Source: Catonia carolina (lineage: Eukaryota > Arthropoda > Insecta > Hemiptera > Achilidae). From it: a stretch of DNA of 64,000 nucleotides. The DNA is taken from contig JAQMRL010000006.1 in assembly GCA_035578175.1 (NCBI GenBank), positions 17,953,506 to 18,017,505 on the forward strand. The letters run 5' to 3'. Below are positions 32,990 to 43,494 of the stretch, piece by piece (position 1 is the stretch's first letter; each line of letters starts with the position of its first letter). The notes under the pieces are model-generated. The model was not told where the DNA came from and made no database searches. It worked only from the letters and a program-made list of their open reading frames with translations. The position numbers were made by a program, and so were the translations under genes.

Positions 32990-34175
32990 ATCTTAATTTT
33001 GTTTTTTTAATTTAATTTTTATATCTAAATTTAGCTGTAACTAAATTGTTACAACTATCTAATCCGTCCGATGTGGGTGCTTGAGCTTTGATCTACGGTT
33101 CGGCGATAAAATCAAACGTAAACATGATAGAAACTTTTCTTTTACGAAAAAATAATAATGTTAATATTATGTTAAATATTAAAAAAATTAACGCACAAAA
33201 ATATCTCTTCGGAACGGTAAATTATTATAGACAAATTCGATCACTGCTGAATATTTTTTAAACAGTTTAGCAGCAAATAAGGGACTACAGAAGTTGTAGC
33301 TCATTATGGACTGCTGGAAATGAGAATTCACAAAAGAAATTAAAAATTATTGTAAAAAAAGAAAAAAATTAAAATTTTTCCTACTCTAAAAAGTGGTTCA
33401 AAATATTACTACCGTTAATGGAAAAAGTTGTATCATGGGTAAAACCGTCAGCTAATCTGTGCTATGTAATAAGTTATGTAGGTCTATACTCCGTTTTAAA
33501 AGTGACATCACGTTAGTTACAACTGCATTTGGAATTTCCATAGTTTTTAGTAATTTATCACTTTCAAGGAAACAAATATTAATACGAAAGAAATTTTTAG
33601 ATTCGTAAAAAATATTTTTTTGATTGTTAGGTGTTATTGTCGCGGTACATTAACTTCTTTCGGCTATAAAAATTCCGATACTTCATATTTTTTTTACAAT
33701 AAGTCTTTCAGCAGAGAATTTATTATAGTTAAAAAAGTAATTTAAGTCACAGAGAGAAAGAATACGAGCATAATTTAAGAGCTTTTGTGGTTAGATAAAA
33801 GAGAAAACAGTGGTTGGATGTTGTTTACACAATTTTGTTTTTGTAGTGTTTAAAAGTAGTTTTATCTAACGAACCAATATGAATAATTACTAAAAAAACG
33901 TCAGTAGATGTATTTGCTATTTAAACTTTATTTTGATAAGTTACACTACTTAGGTTGGACAATTAGAGACATAACCGGCAGACACCCTATAATGAAAAAA
34001 AAAATTTATGGAAACATGAGTAATATTTTTTTTAAATGTTGATTTTAAACTTGCTGGACAAATTTGATTTAAATTTATGGAAACGAAATTGAAATTAAAA
34101 CTTTACAAAACCATCAGCTAGTTGGGAACATAACCAGCTGACATCCTGCAATGAAAAAATAAACCTTCATTATTT
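32990..34175. other. AT-rich spacer with a short direct repeat
   Basis: No gene. A segment near 33954 (GACATAACCGGCAGACACCC then TATAATGAAAAA) is repeated with changes at about 34123 (ACATAACCAGCTGACATCC then TGCAATGAAAAA), 170 bases apart. Confidence 0.45.
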
Positions 34176-34178
34176 TTT

Positions 34179-35304
34179 CGTGCTTAATATGAATATATAT
34201 GGAAGGAAGTCTTGTTTTCGCATCGATTTTTCGAAATCGAGTTTTCACCGGATATACACGTTTTCAGGCCCCCTAAACAAAAAAAACACTTTCTAGCGAT
34301 TGGGGTGTGTGACTATGTACAATACATCTCAAAAACAGAATGTCATACTAAGTTGAAACTTGGAACTTAAGTTAGGTAGGCCTATTAAAAGGGAACCCGA
34401 CGCGAGTATTTTTATCAAAATCGGTCAACCGGAAATAGTAGTTTATTCGTGTAATTTTTCACTTTTTTGCGATTTTCTCAAAAACTGGTCTTACGATTTT
34501 TTTAAAAATCGCCCGGTTTACTAAATTTTTTATGCTCTACAAGATAGGGTAGGCGCCATGTTTGCTGAAATTCTTGGTGAAGCTGTTTTCACGTAAAAAA
34601 ATTGTTTTTTAAGATACGGCTTTAATTGCATTTTAGCGCAAAAGTTTATATAATAAAAGTTGTAGAAAACAGCCGGCTGCATTGGCGCAGTTGGTAACGT
34701 GCTCACCTCTCATCACGCGGTCCTAGGTTCGAATCCCACTCAGGCACGGCATATTTTCATATGTTACAAAAAATCATTTCATCCTCCATTGTACAATAGT
34801 TACACCCCAACGTCGTCGCTAATGACCGTTGTAGTTGATGCGACGTTAAATAAACAAATTTAAAAAAAAGTTGTAGAAAATTTAAAATCCTACAACTTTT
34901 ATCTCAAACATTTTTTTGTATAACGCTTAGTTTAGCGGTAATTAGCGATTTTCTGTTTTTTCTACGAAAACGTGTGAAAAATCGATTTTTTTAAGATCTC
35001 GGCCTTAGTATGCATTTTATGACAGAAGTCTGTATGATCAAATTTATAGGAAATTGAAAGAGCTACAACTTTTATATAAAGCATTTTTCTCTACAGAGCC
35101 TAGTTTAGCGTGAAAGAGTGATTTTCCGTATTTTTAAGCCAAACTGAGGTCGATTTTCATTTTACGTCTTTAACTCACGATTAAAATAAGGTTGTGTTTT
35201 TTGAGGTTAGTTTTTGTTTATTTAAAATTTTTATTACTAATGTTAGGTTATATTGGCATTATTTGCATTGGCACGAGAAAGATGTGTGAGTGTTTCACAC
35301 CAGA
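34179..35304 (+). mobile_element. Family A element, copy 5 (carries a SINE)
   Basis: The left terminus is worn (the CTTTCTCTTGCC block is lost), but the TATGAATATATATGGAAGG palindrome and all inner blocks are present. It ends TTTCACACCAGA then TTTTTTA. The TG tract is reduced to GTGTGTGACTATG. A complete SINE sits inside the first inner block. Without the SINE and its target copy it is about 915 bp. Confidence 0.85.
34670..34865 (+). repeat. SINE-B full copy with 15 bp target duplication
   Basis: Starts CAGCCGGCTGCATTGGCGCA (A-box-like TGGCGCAGTTGG), B box GGTTCGAATCCC, then GGCACGGCATATTTTCATA and a tail GCTAATGACCGTTG...GCGACGTTAAATAAA. The 15-base AAAAGTTGTAGAAAA occurs exactly at both sides (34655-34669, 34866-34880) and belongs to family A. 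This is the mark of LINE-machinery retroposition. Confidence 0.9.
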
Positions 35305-35969
35305 TTTTTTATGAATGTCGTAGAATGTTTGCAACATTTAGATTTAGTTACAGGCGCGGAAATAATTTAATGGTTATTTAAGATACGAAAAGCTGGGATA
35401 AATTATTACAACTTGCATAAATAATTTTGTACATATTTCGCTCGTATTTAAGATATTCATAATTATATGCAAATTATAATAACTACATTCATTATAATTT
35501 GAATTAGTCATTTCAGAAAGCCCAAAAGTCAAAATTTTACGTTTTATTTTCTTTAGTACAATTTAGAACTAACTGAGTGTACTTCCCGTCCCCAAGCTCT
35601 GTGCAGCTGAGAGGTATGCATTACGTCACTACTACTGTGAGAGATTGCGTTAATAGTAGTAACGTTTTACTTGTATTATGTTTGTAGTAGTCAAGGGTAT
35701 TATCCAAACTACATATTATATTCTGTGTCGCCGTTTACAGCGGATAGTCAAAACAACACCCACGTATGTCACGCACTAGGCACCCTACTGCCCAGTGAAG
35801 AGCAATGAGATGATTAGTACAGTGTTATGACGTAACAGCAGTCTGGTACTTCGTCTTTCCCCTTCATCCCGCAGCTGCACGAAGCTTGAGGACGGGCAGT
35901 AAACACACTATCCCTAAAGAAATCACATAAGTCTGGCTTTCCTGAAGTATAATATTATTACACTAAAAT

Positions 35970-37850
35970 ATGGCTTATCTTAAGGATATCCAGGAAGCAG
36001 CCAAATTGTCAACTCCGGACAAGACAACTAATTACGACAATACGGACGTCTATCAACCTTTGAACATTAAAATTTCTATTAACGAAAAAAGGAGACTAAG
36101 GCGAGTATGGCAAACTACAAGAAACCCAGTAGATAAAAGGAATTACAATAATGCAGCCAGGAATCTAAAGCGTTTGTTGCAAGAATATAGTAATGAATCA
36201 TTACAAGATTATTTAAAGCAGTTAGGTCCTAATTATAATACAAATTTTTCCCTTTGGAAACCTTTGCGACGGATTAAAAGACCCAATCACACCATTCCAC
36301 CGTTTCGACTACCGAACGGCAACTGGGTAAAGAGCAACAAAGAAAAAGCAGAAGCTTTTGCTAGTCATCTTGAAAGTGTTTTCACTCCTTTTCCCTCAGA
36401 TTCAATTGATGAAGAGGAAATTAACGAATTTTTAGAATCTCCATTTCAAATGGCAATGCCTCTTAAATTATTCTCCATAAATGAAGTCAAGGAAATTATA
36501 CAAAAAAATATTTGTTCAAGAAAGTCGCCGGGGCACGACTCAATCACAGGAGAAATTCTGAAAGAATTGCCACAAAAAACTCTGAGACTAATAACAATCA
36601 TTTTTAATGCTATGCTTCGTATTGAATACTATCCTAAACAGTGGAAAATAGCAGAAATTGTGCTCATCCCTAAACCAGGTAAACCACCTAACGAAATAAA
36701 GTCATACAGGCCAATAAGTTTGTTGCCAGTGTTGTCTAAAGTGTTTGAAAAACTTATTTTAAAAAGATTGATACCTGTACTCGAACAAAGTGTTGTAATA
36801 CCAGATTACCAGTTCGGTTTTCGAGCGGGGCATAGTACGATCGAGCAAATCCACAGAGTAGCTGCTAAAATTCAAAAGGCTTTCGAAGAAAAAGAATTTT
36901 GCTCAGTAGTCTTTATTGATGTCTGTCAAGCTTATGACAAGGTTTGGCACCTTGGTCTGCTTTTCAAGCTCAAAAAGCACCTACCTCATCAAATTTTCAA
37001 TTTATTTAAATCCTTTTTAGAAGACAGGTATTTCAAGGTTAAATTACAAGCAGACTCATCACAATTATTTCCTATCCATGCGGGAGTTCCTCAAGGTAGT
37101 GTATTGTCACCTTTCCTGTATTGTATATATACTTCTGACATGCCTGTTTCGGAAAACACCACATTAGCAGCTTTTGCTGACGATGTTGCAATCCAAGCTG
37201 TACATAGCAAACCACATACTACTTCAAAATATCTGCAAGAACATCTACACAACATAGAGAGCTGGCAAAAAAAGTGGCGGATAAAGTCTAACGAAGAGAA
37301 AAGTGTTCAAGTGACATTCACACTAAAAAAAGACACGTGTCCACCTGTTAAACTAAACAATAAAACACTACCACAATCAGATACAGCAAGATACCTTGGA
37401 ATGCATCTAGATCGTCGACTAACTTGGAAAACACACATCTGGAATAAGAGGAAACAACTAAATTACAAATTTTATAAACTTTATTGGATGTTACACAAAA
37501 ATTCTAAATTATCGTTAACGAACAAACTAACAATTTACAAGACTATTCTGAAACCAATTTGGACTTACGGGATACAACTTTGGGGAACGGCGACAAAGTC
37601 AAGCGTTGCCATAATTCAACGTTTTCAAACGAAATTTCTCCGGACTGTCACAGACTCTCCGTGGTATGTCACCAACAGGATCATTCAACGAGACTTGAAC
37701 ATACCAACCATCACGGATGAAATCTCAAGGTTTTCTTCGAGGTATCATACAAGACTTAATAGCCACACAAATTATTTAGCGGTGAACCTCCTTGACAACA
37801 GTGAAGAAATTCGACGTTTACAAAGACTTCACACGACAGACTTGTTTTAA
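35970..37850 (+). CDS. Jockey-type LINE reverse transcriptase (ORF2, 5'-truncated)
   Basis: Open frame of 626 codons. It copies element RNA into DNA at a nicked target in non-LTR retrotransposition. Visible blocks: SYRPISLLPVLSKVFEKLI (245-263), FRAGHSTIEQIHR (284-296), FIDVCQAYDKVWH with Asp317, AGVPQGSVLSPFLYCIYTSD (371-390), FADD (402-405, the palm motif), ARYLGMHLDRRLTWK, and a C-terminal IWTYGIQLWG typical of the Jockey group. The apurinic endonuclease domain expected upstream is absent, so this is a 5'-truncated copy and the ATG chosen is simply the first in frame. The frame has no stop. A related C-terminal remnant lies at 43.0 kb. Confidence 0.85.
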   Translation: MAYLKDIQEAAKLSTPDKTTNYDNTDVYQPLNIKISINEKRRLRRVWQTTRNPVDKRNYNNAARNLKRLLQEYSNESLQDYLKQLGPNYNTNFSLWKPLRRIKRPNHTIPPFRLPNGNWVKSNKEKAEAFASHLESVFTPFPSDSIDEEEINEFLESPFQMAMPLKLFSINEVKEIIQKNICSRKSPGHDSITGEILKELPQKTLRLITIIFNAMLRIEYYPKQWKIAEIVLIPKPGKPPNEIKSYRPISLLPVLSKVFEKLILKRLIPVLEQSVVIPDYQFGFRAGHSTIEQIHRVAAKIQKAFEEKEFCSVVFIDVCQAYDKVWHLGLLFKLKKHLPHQIFNLFKSFLEDRYFKVKLQADSSQLFPIHAGVPQGSVLSPFLYCIYTSDMPVSENTTLAAFADDVAIQAVHSKPHTTSKYLQEHLHNIESWQKKWRIKSNEEKSVQVTFTLKKDTCPPVKLNNKTLPQSDTARYLGMHLDRRLTWKTHIWNKRKQLNYKFYKLYWMLHKNSKLSLTNKLTIYKTILKPIWTYGIQLWGTATKSSVAIIQRFQTKFLRTVTDSPWYVTNRIIQRDLNIPTITDEISRFSSRYHTRLNSHTNYLAVNLLDNSEEIRRLQRLHTTDLF

Positions 37851-37869
37851 AACACAACCAACGTAACTA

Positions 37870-40428
37870 CAGTCGACCCTCGCAATAACGGACTAAATGG
37901 GGATCAACGATGTCCGTTATTGTGAATGTCCGTTATATTGAAAGTTACGAAATAACCAAACTTGAGGGGAAATATGTACTGTAACTAATATAGAAGTACA
38001 TTTTGCAGAATCATAATACTGTACGATGTGAACTTAATGAGTAAATAATCTAAAATGAAATATATTTCGAAAAACGTAATTTAATTTTACACTAAACTTA
38101 CCTAGTATATTACATATTACGTCACATTGGATAAACACATTAGGCTTCATTATTTGTACACAGTATTTACACGTAAATTACAGTAGGTGTAGCTTACAGT
38201 ATAACACAAAAACAGTTGTCGTAAAACTTGATTACAATAAGTATATTGTACATAAAAAAACGAAATATCACAAGAGTTATAACGGAAAAACGAAAAATGT
38301 TAATTATTGACTCGAAGATTGAATTGGAGAAAAATACTTGCTTATTTTTGATTGTGTGCCTGATTGATTCTGTTTCTTTATTATAAGTTCTTTCAACTGT
38401 CTAATATTTTCATAAAACTGCTGTACATTCTGCTCCTCGGATGAATCGATGAATGAAATAACGGTATCAATTGCCTCCCGAACTACAGAAAGTTTTAGCT
38501 TTTGTACCTCCTCCTCTTCGTCACTGGAATCATTGTCATTTCTTTTGAGAACTTCTTCTACTATCTCATCTTCATTCATCACTTGATATCCGGGATCGCA
38601 GTCATCATCTTCTAACCATTGTCGGACGTCATCTTCCATGATTTTGTTCTCTCCTCTTTGTATGAAAATGTTTACTAGTTCACCAGATTCTTGTAGATAA
38701 TCTTTTAAGTTTTCTTCTACATCGTCGTTTTCTTTCAATAGTTTATTCCACGAATTTACAAGAGTATCCTTTTTTACGCAATTCCATGAGGCATTTATAT
38801 TAAAAATAGCTGATTTAATTGAATACTTTTTGATGTTGTATAGAGTTTTTTCTCCTCGGCGATCTTCTGTTGCATCATCGTCGTCCTCCAATACTTCAAG
38901 GACTTCATCCATGTATTTTCGCCGATACAATCTTTTACATGCCGAGATGACAGTCTGATCCATTGGCTGGAGTAAAGGTGTCACATTTGGGGGTAAATAC
39001 AGGCACTTAATTTTTCCGTCGTTACTGACGAGCTTTTCAGGAAGCGGGTGTGCTGGTGCATTATCCATAATTAAAAGAGCTTTTACATCTTTTGCTGGAA
39101 TATTTAAGGTTGTTTCTTGAAATTCACGCACAGAAGGGACAAATTTTTTGAAAAACCAATCTTCACATATTTGTAAATTGAACCACGCCTTTTTAGAGCT
39201 ATAATAATGCACAGGAAGAGTGTTCATAATATTTTTTAAAGGACGAGGACGTGCAGCCTTTCCAACAATGGCTAATTTCAGACGATGTGATCCGTCAGCA
39301 TTGGCACAAAATAGCGCTGACAATCTGTCTTTGCTATTTTTACGTCCCGGTAGTTTTTTTTCGTGTTCATACGCTTGAGTATTTTTCGGAAGTGATCGCC
39401 AGAATAATCCCGTCTCGTCAGCATTATAAACTTGAAAAAGTTTCAAAGACTCATCTTTCATTAACTTTTTTAATTTGTCCTTGAAAGGTTGAATTTCTTC
39501 AGTCGGTGCACTGGCTGCTTCGCCATGAGTTATATGGTTTGTTAAACCATGTCTGCTTCGAAATCGCCACAGCCATCCATCACTAGCTTCAAAATGTTCT
39601 ATTCCTAGTCGATTTGCGAATCGTTTAGCAGCATTCTGAATTTCTACACCACGCACGTTTATTCCAGAAGATCGTAGTTGCATAAACCACTTAAAAACGG
39701 AATTTTCGAGATCTTGATTTCCCGCAACTCTCATATGTTTTCTTTCGTTCTCTAAATTCGTTGCATTATTATAGTTTAATGAAAATTTCAGAAGTTTCTC
39801 TTTAGATTTCCGTATGTCTGAAACAGTTTGCTTTTTAACACCGTACTCGTCACACAAACTTGCAACACTAGCACCAGATTCCAGTTTTTTTATTAACTGC
39901 AATTTGTCGCCAACGGACAAATTAACTCGTTTTCTTTTAGACGAGGACGCCATCTTAAATTTTAAGAAAGCTAACAACAATTTCACGACTTTCCCCAAAC
40001 ACAAAACGTAATATGTACACCAACAATAATAAAATATAATGAAATAATAAACTGTATAAGTAATGAAATAAACTACAATTCAGTAGTAAACACTATACTG
40101 AAAAAGCTAAGAAAGGGCACAGAACTACGTACGCTAGCTAAGAAAGACCACGAACAGATAAAACTAACATATACTAGAATTAACCCTACCGGACAAAGAC
40201 AACTAGAAATAGACCAACCCGTTTCCTAACAAGTAACCGTGAGTTAACCTTTACCCCTCCTACGCACAGTACGGCATAACTTTAACCAGATAGCAGCACA
40301 TGTCGGAATAAGTTAGACGCGTTATCACGATGGTTTTACACGATCTGTCGTTTTAGCCGATTTCTGACAGCTAGTCCGTTGTATTGAAAGTCCGTAATAA
40401 CGGTGTCCGTTATTGCGAGGGTCGACTG
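37870..40428 (-). mobile_element. Complete Tigger/pogo-like DNA transposon
   Basis: A 2559 bp unit bounded by 24-base perfect inverted repeats beginning CAGTCGACCCTCGCAATAAC, with TA on both sides (37868-37869 and 40429-40430), as expected for pogo-group insertion. Subterminal GTCCGTTATTG and GTCCGTTAT segments repeat inside both ends and may be extra transposase sites. It carries one full transposase frame on the minus strand. It sits 19 bases after the LINE stop codon, inside the presumed LINE 3' untranslated region. Confidence 0.9.
38304..39953 (-). CDS. Tigger/pogo-like transposase (CENP-B type, DDE_1)
   Basis: Frame of 549 residues from MASSSKRKRVNLS; an upstream in-frame ATG would add 17 residues lacking family resemblance. 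It cuts and pastes the surrounding element. Domains: a CENP-B/psq-like helix-turn-helix (about 5-55, DKLQLIKKLESGASVASLCD), a second CENP-B-type DNA-binding domain (about 80-145, with WLWRFRSRHGL), and a DDE_1 catalytic core with Asp179 (YNADETGLFW), Asp297 (IMDNAPAHP) and Asp332 (LLQPMDQTVI). A long acidic C-terminal region follows (EVLEDDDDATEDR, DSSDEEEE). All three catalytic residues are present and no stop interrupts it, so it could be functional. Ends KYFSPIQSSSQ. Confidence 0.9.
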   Translation of the reverse strand: MASSSKRKRVNLSVGDKLQLIKKLESGASVASLCDEYGVKKQTVSDIRKSKEKLLKFSLNYNNATNLENERKHMRVAGNQDLENSVFKWFMQLRSSGINVRGVEIQNAAKRFANRLGIEHFEASDGWLWRFRSRHGLTNHITHGEAASAPTEEIQPFKDKLKKLMKDESLKLFQVYNADETGLFWRSLPKNTQAYEHEKKLPGRKNSKDRLSALFCANADGSHRLKLAIVGKAARPRPLKNIMNTLPVHYYSSKKAWFNLQICEDWFFKKFVPSVREFQETTLNIPAKDVKALLIMDNAPAHPLPEKLVSNDGKIKCLYLPPNVTPLLQPMDQTVISACKRLYRRKYMDEVLEVLEDDDDATEDRRGEKTLYNIKKYSIKSAIFNINASWNCVKKDTLVNSWNKLLKENDDVEENLKDYLQESGELVNIFIQRGENKIMEDDVRQWLEDDDCDPGYQVMNEDEIVEEVLKRNDNDSSDEEEEVQKLKLSVVREAIDTVISFIDSSEEQNVQQFYENIRQLKELIIKKQNQSGTQSKISKYFSPIQSSSQ

Positions 40429-40430
40429 TA

Positions 40431-40613
40431 TATTCATTGTAAAAAAAAAACTTTTTTTTTTTTTTAAAGATATTATATATTTTATTTTGTAAAATGGAGA
40501 AGAACTAATGAGTTCTTCTTCAACAAGCCAGTTAATAGACTCTACCACTCATCTATTCATTGTTCCTTGCGAACAGATTGTAGATTAAGCAGTGTTTGAA
40601 AAAAAAAAAAAAG
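40431..40613 (+). other. Probable LINE 3' untranslated remainder and poly(A)
   Basis: Sequence after the Tigger-like element ends in A14 at about 40600-40613. Just beyond it, similarity to the 49.45 kb paralogue starts. The simplest reading is that this is the displaced 3' end of the Jockey-type LINE. Inference only. Confidence 0.4.
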
Positions 40614-40944
40614 TATTTTATATTAAAGGGGACAGCCCTCTGAACAATTTATATTTTATAATATTTTTTTTAATTAAAAGATAATAAATTACAAGTTTTT
40701 AATTTTTATAAAAGTTTGGTGTTTTTTACTTACGGACTTTCTGAAATGACAGATTCAGTTACAACAAATAATAATTATTTGTAGATATTATAAATACCTT
40801 AAATACGAACAAATAATGTGCAAACTTTTCTATACAAGTTGTTATAATGTTATCCCAGCTTTTCGTATCTTAAATAGTCATTAAATTCTTTCCGCTCTTA
40901 TAACAAAATATAAATGTTGCAAAAACTCTGAGACATTCATTTTA

Positions 40945-41635
40945 GTTGTATTAATAGCTTTTGAAAAGAAAAAATACTAATATATATTGTACCACATACA
41001 AAAAGAGGAAACTCAATATGAAAACCGTCTCTTCGTTTTAAATTGAATGCCTTCCCGCCCATCTATTCAGCTACCCGACTAACCAGCCATTCATCTATAA
41101 ATAGAAAAGTCCAAAACATCTTGAGTAAGCAAAAAAACGACTTTCCTTGCAATATATTTTCTTTTTTGTATTCAAAAGATTTTTCTTTGTAAAAATGACC
41201 GCAACTCTAATAATGTGTTTCAACCGACATAAAATTGAATTTAGAAAGGTTAATATGTTTTCTATTTATTTTTGATTATTTTTATACAATTTGAAATTAT
41301 TTTTCAATTTATTTGTTTATTGAAAATAAAATAATATTGTGACACCCCTATTCCTTAACGTCCGTTTCGGAATCTGGTTGAAATAAATAATAAACAAACT
41401 ATCGTTAGAATTACAAACGAATATTTATTAAAGACTATAAATTAAAAATAATAATCTTACTTAAATCTGCAAATGAATTACACTTATAGATACTGAAGTC
41501 ACGAGATTGCCTTTTGCGTATGGATGGGCTGTGAGGAAGGGAAGTGAAAATTTAACAGTGCTGCTAACCTCAACAGTGAGACACTACTCGTACATTTCAC
41601 TACCGTGCAGTTTCTACTTACATTTTGTAAGTTGT
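40945..41635. other. Spacer, nothing recognised
   Basis: AT-rich. TGTGACACCCCTATTCC near 41338 looks a little like a terminal repeat start, but no partner was found. Confidence 0.3.
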
Positions 41636-41639
41636 GGTT

Positions 41640-41885
41640 TATTCCGAAAACAAAACTGTTGAAGAATAGTTTCTTCACATCCTTATTCCTTCTTTATTTT
41701 TTGAATTGTGGAAAGAGAAACATCACAGTAGTTAGCCACTCGCTCATAACTTTTGTTAAGAGGCAGGGGAAAGGTTTTTTTGTTTAGCTTTAACTTCACA
41801 GCATTTCATTACACTGCATATTAGATTTCGTTCAGCACTGTGAATAGTCTGTCTACGTTTTCGAGAAACTAACATTTCTGTTTGC
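41640..41885 (-). pseudogene. Transposase N-terminal (helix-turn-helix) remnant
   Basis: The minus strand reads MLVSRKRRQTIHSAERNLIC, SVMKCCEVKAKQKN, then in another frame LNKSYERVANYCDVSLSTIQ and KIKKE, stop. The second part is a helix-turn-helix (a T/AKYxGVSxxTVxRIKKE pattern) I associate with N-termini of insect DDE-superfamily transposases. A frameshift separates the parts, and no catalytic domain follows. Confidence 0.5.
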
Positions 41886-41889
41886 GGTA

Positions 41890-42289
41890 ACAAACAGTTA
41901 TATTCGTACAAAAGGTTTTACAATATACTGTATATAATTACTCTGGGTATAGTAGGCTATAAGTTATGTTTGTTACAATGAAATTAAAGCAGTCGCGCAT
42001 GCGCACTGATGCTGTTCCCCCTTTACCCCTCGCTACAAACAAGGGAAAACTCGTGACTCAAGTAACTATCCCTACTCCACAATTAAATTGATAATTATAA
42101 TAAATAATAAACAACTTATAATAAAAAGAATAAATGAATGACATAAAATGAATTTAACAGCAACTACAAATAATTGTCTGTGGAAAGAAGAGAGTTGGGG
42201 GAATTTTTTGAGTGTGTTTGTTTTGTCAAGAAGGCGAACGTAATGAATAAATAAGAATTTTATTCACGCATTTGAACTGGGCATTACTA

Positions 42290-42290
<1 letters not shown>
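41890..42290. other. Spacer, nothing recognised
   Basis: AT-rich without coding signal; followed by a (TA)n tract at about 42293-42322. Confidence 0.35.
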
Positions 42291-42322
<32 letters not shown>

Positions 42323-42326
<4 letters not shown>

Positions 42327-42957
42327 CGTAAAATGCATACTGGTGCAATATTAAAAAAATTCTAACTTTTTACGATTTTAATGAAAAAATACAGAAAATC
42401 ACTAATTTTTTCGCTAAACCAAGCATTGTAAGAAAAATGTTGGGAATAAAAGATGTAGGTTTTTAAATGTTTAACAACTTCGATTGTTTACTTTTGCTCT
42501 AAGATGCATATTAAGGCTGCAATCTAAAAAAAAACATTTTTTTTTCTACGAGAGTACAGCCTACCCAAGAATTTCAGCAGATACGCGCTTATCCTATCTT
42601 GTAGAGCATGAAATATTTAGTAATTGAGGCGATTTACAATAAAAGTACCTACGAATGGTTTTTGAGAAAATCGCAAAAAAATAAAAAATTACATGAGTAC
42701 TTCCGGTTCATCGATTTTAATGAAAATGTTCATGTGGGGTTTTCTAGTGGTTGGTACCTAAATTAAGTATCAGCTTCGTTTGCTATTCTATTTTTGAGAT
42801 ATTTTGTTTACACAAACACAAAAACAAATCGCTAAAAACAAGTTTTTTGAGTTCAGGGGATCTGAAAATTTAAACATCCGGTAGAAAATCTATTTCGAAA
42901 ATCGACATGAAGACAATAATTTACTTCCTATATATTTTTATACAGGGCAAGGGAAAG
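42323..42957 (-). mobile_element. Family A element, copy 6 (truncated, diverged)
   Basis: Minus-strand copy starting abruptly at TTGTCGTAAAATGCATACT after a (TA)n tract and ending GGCAAGGGAAAG then TAAAAAAA. The second inner block and everything beyond it toward the CACACCAGA end are missing. The TG tract is reduced to ACACAAACACAAAAAC. Confidence 0.75.
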
Positions 42958-43002
42958 TAAAAAAAAAATACTGAGCTAATTATCTGGTATCGAAAAATTT
43001 AT

Positions 43003-43363
43003 ATATAAAATTTTCGTGGCATATACCCTTATTACAAAATGTTACTTAAACCAGTTTGGTTGTACGGCGTTCAACTTTGGGGAACTACCAGCAGAAGTAA
43101 CATAGAGGTAATTCAAAGGTTCCAGAATAAGGTTCTTCGGGCTATAACAAGGGCACCATGGTTTGCAAGGAATGCAGAAATACAACATTATTGCAACTTT
43201 CCTGACGTAATGGGACGAAGTCAGGCGTTTCAATAGAAAATATCAGGCCAAGACTTGAAAGTCACGAAAATGAATTAGCTATAAATCTTCTAAGCAATGC
43301 AGAAGAAGTTAGGTGCCTGAAACGTTACCATGTTTTAGACTTGTCTGAAAGAGAAAGGTAATG
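43003..43363 (+). pseudogene. Jockey-type LINE ORF2 C-terminus
   Basis: Reads MLLKPVWLYGVQLWGTTSRS, then IEVIQRFQNKVLRAITRAPW (compare IWTYGIQLWGTATKSSVAII at 37.56 kb). A shifted frame gives ENELAINLLSNAEEVRCLKR and YHVLDLSERER, stop. One frameshift near 43225. About 120 codons survive. A short 3' untranslated region runs to the (TA)n tract at 43461. Confidence 0.75.
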
Positions 43364-43454
43364 GGCCTCAACTTGTGATTTGTAAATTCAAAAGATTTGT
43401 TTATACCTAGTTTATTTTAAAAAAACTGATTGCAAATTATGTTGTTAAAAAATT

Positions 43455-43494
<40 letters not shown>

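Larger units (their letters stand above)
35312..40940. mobile_element. Unclassified element with ~230 bp inverted arms
   Basis: The left arm (about 35312-35545) is the inverted counterpart of about 40713-40940. Exact shared text includes ATTTAAGATACGAAAAGCTG, GCAACATTTA, ATGAATGTC and TCATTTCAGAAAG. Identity looks roughly 80% by eye. Inside lie unique sequence (35560-35950), a Jockey-type LINE, and a Tigger-like transposon cutting that LINE. Diverged parts recur at 49.0-49.7 kb. No transposase of its own is seen. Outer limits are uncertain because family A copy 5 abuts the left arm. Confidence 0.6.

Noticed and set aside
39251..39484. 77-codon plus frame opposite the Tigger-like transposase, and similar plus frames at 60260-60626
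   Set aside because: Antisense shadows of well-supported transposase genes.
43461..43492. (TA)n tract as an independent feature of interest, with another at 42293-42322
   Set aside because: Ordinary microsatellites. The first merely supplies the TA target of the foldback element.
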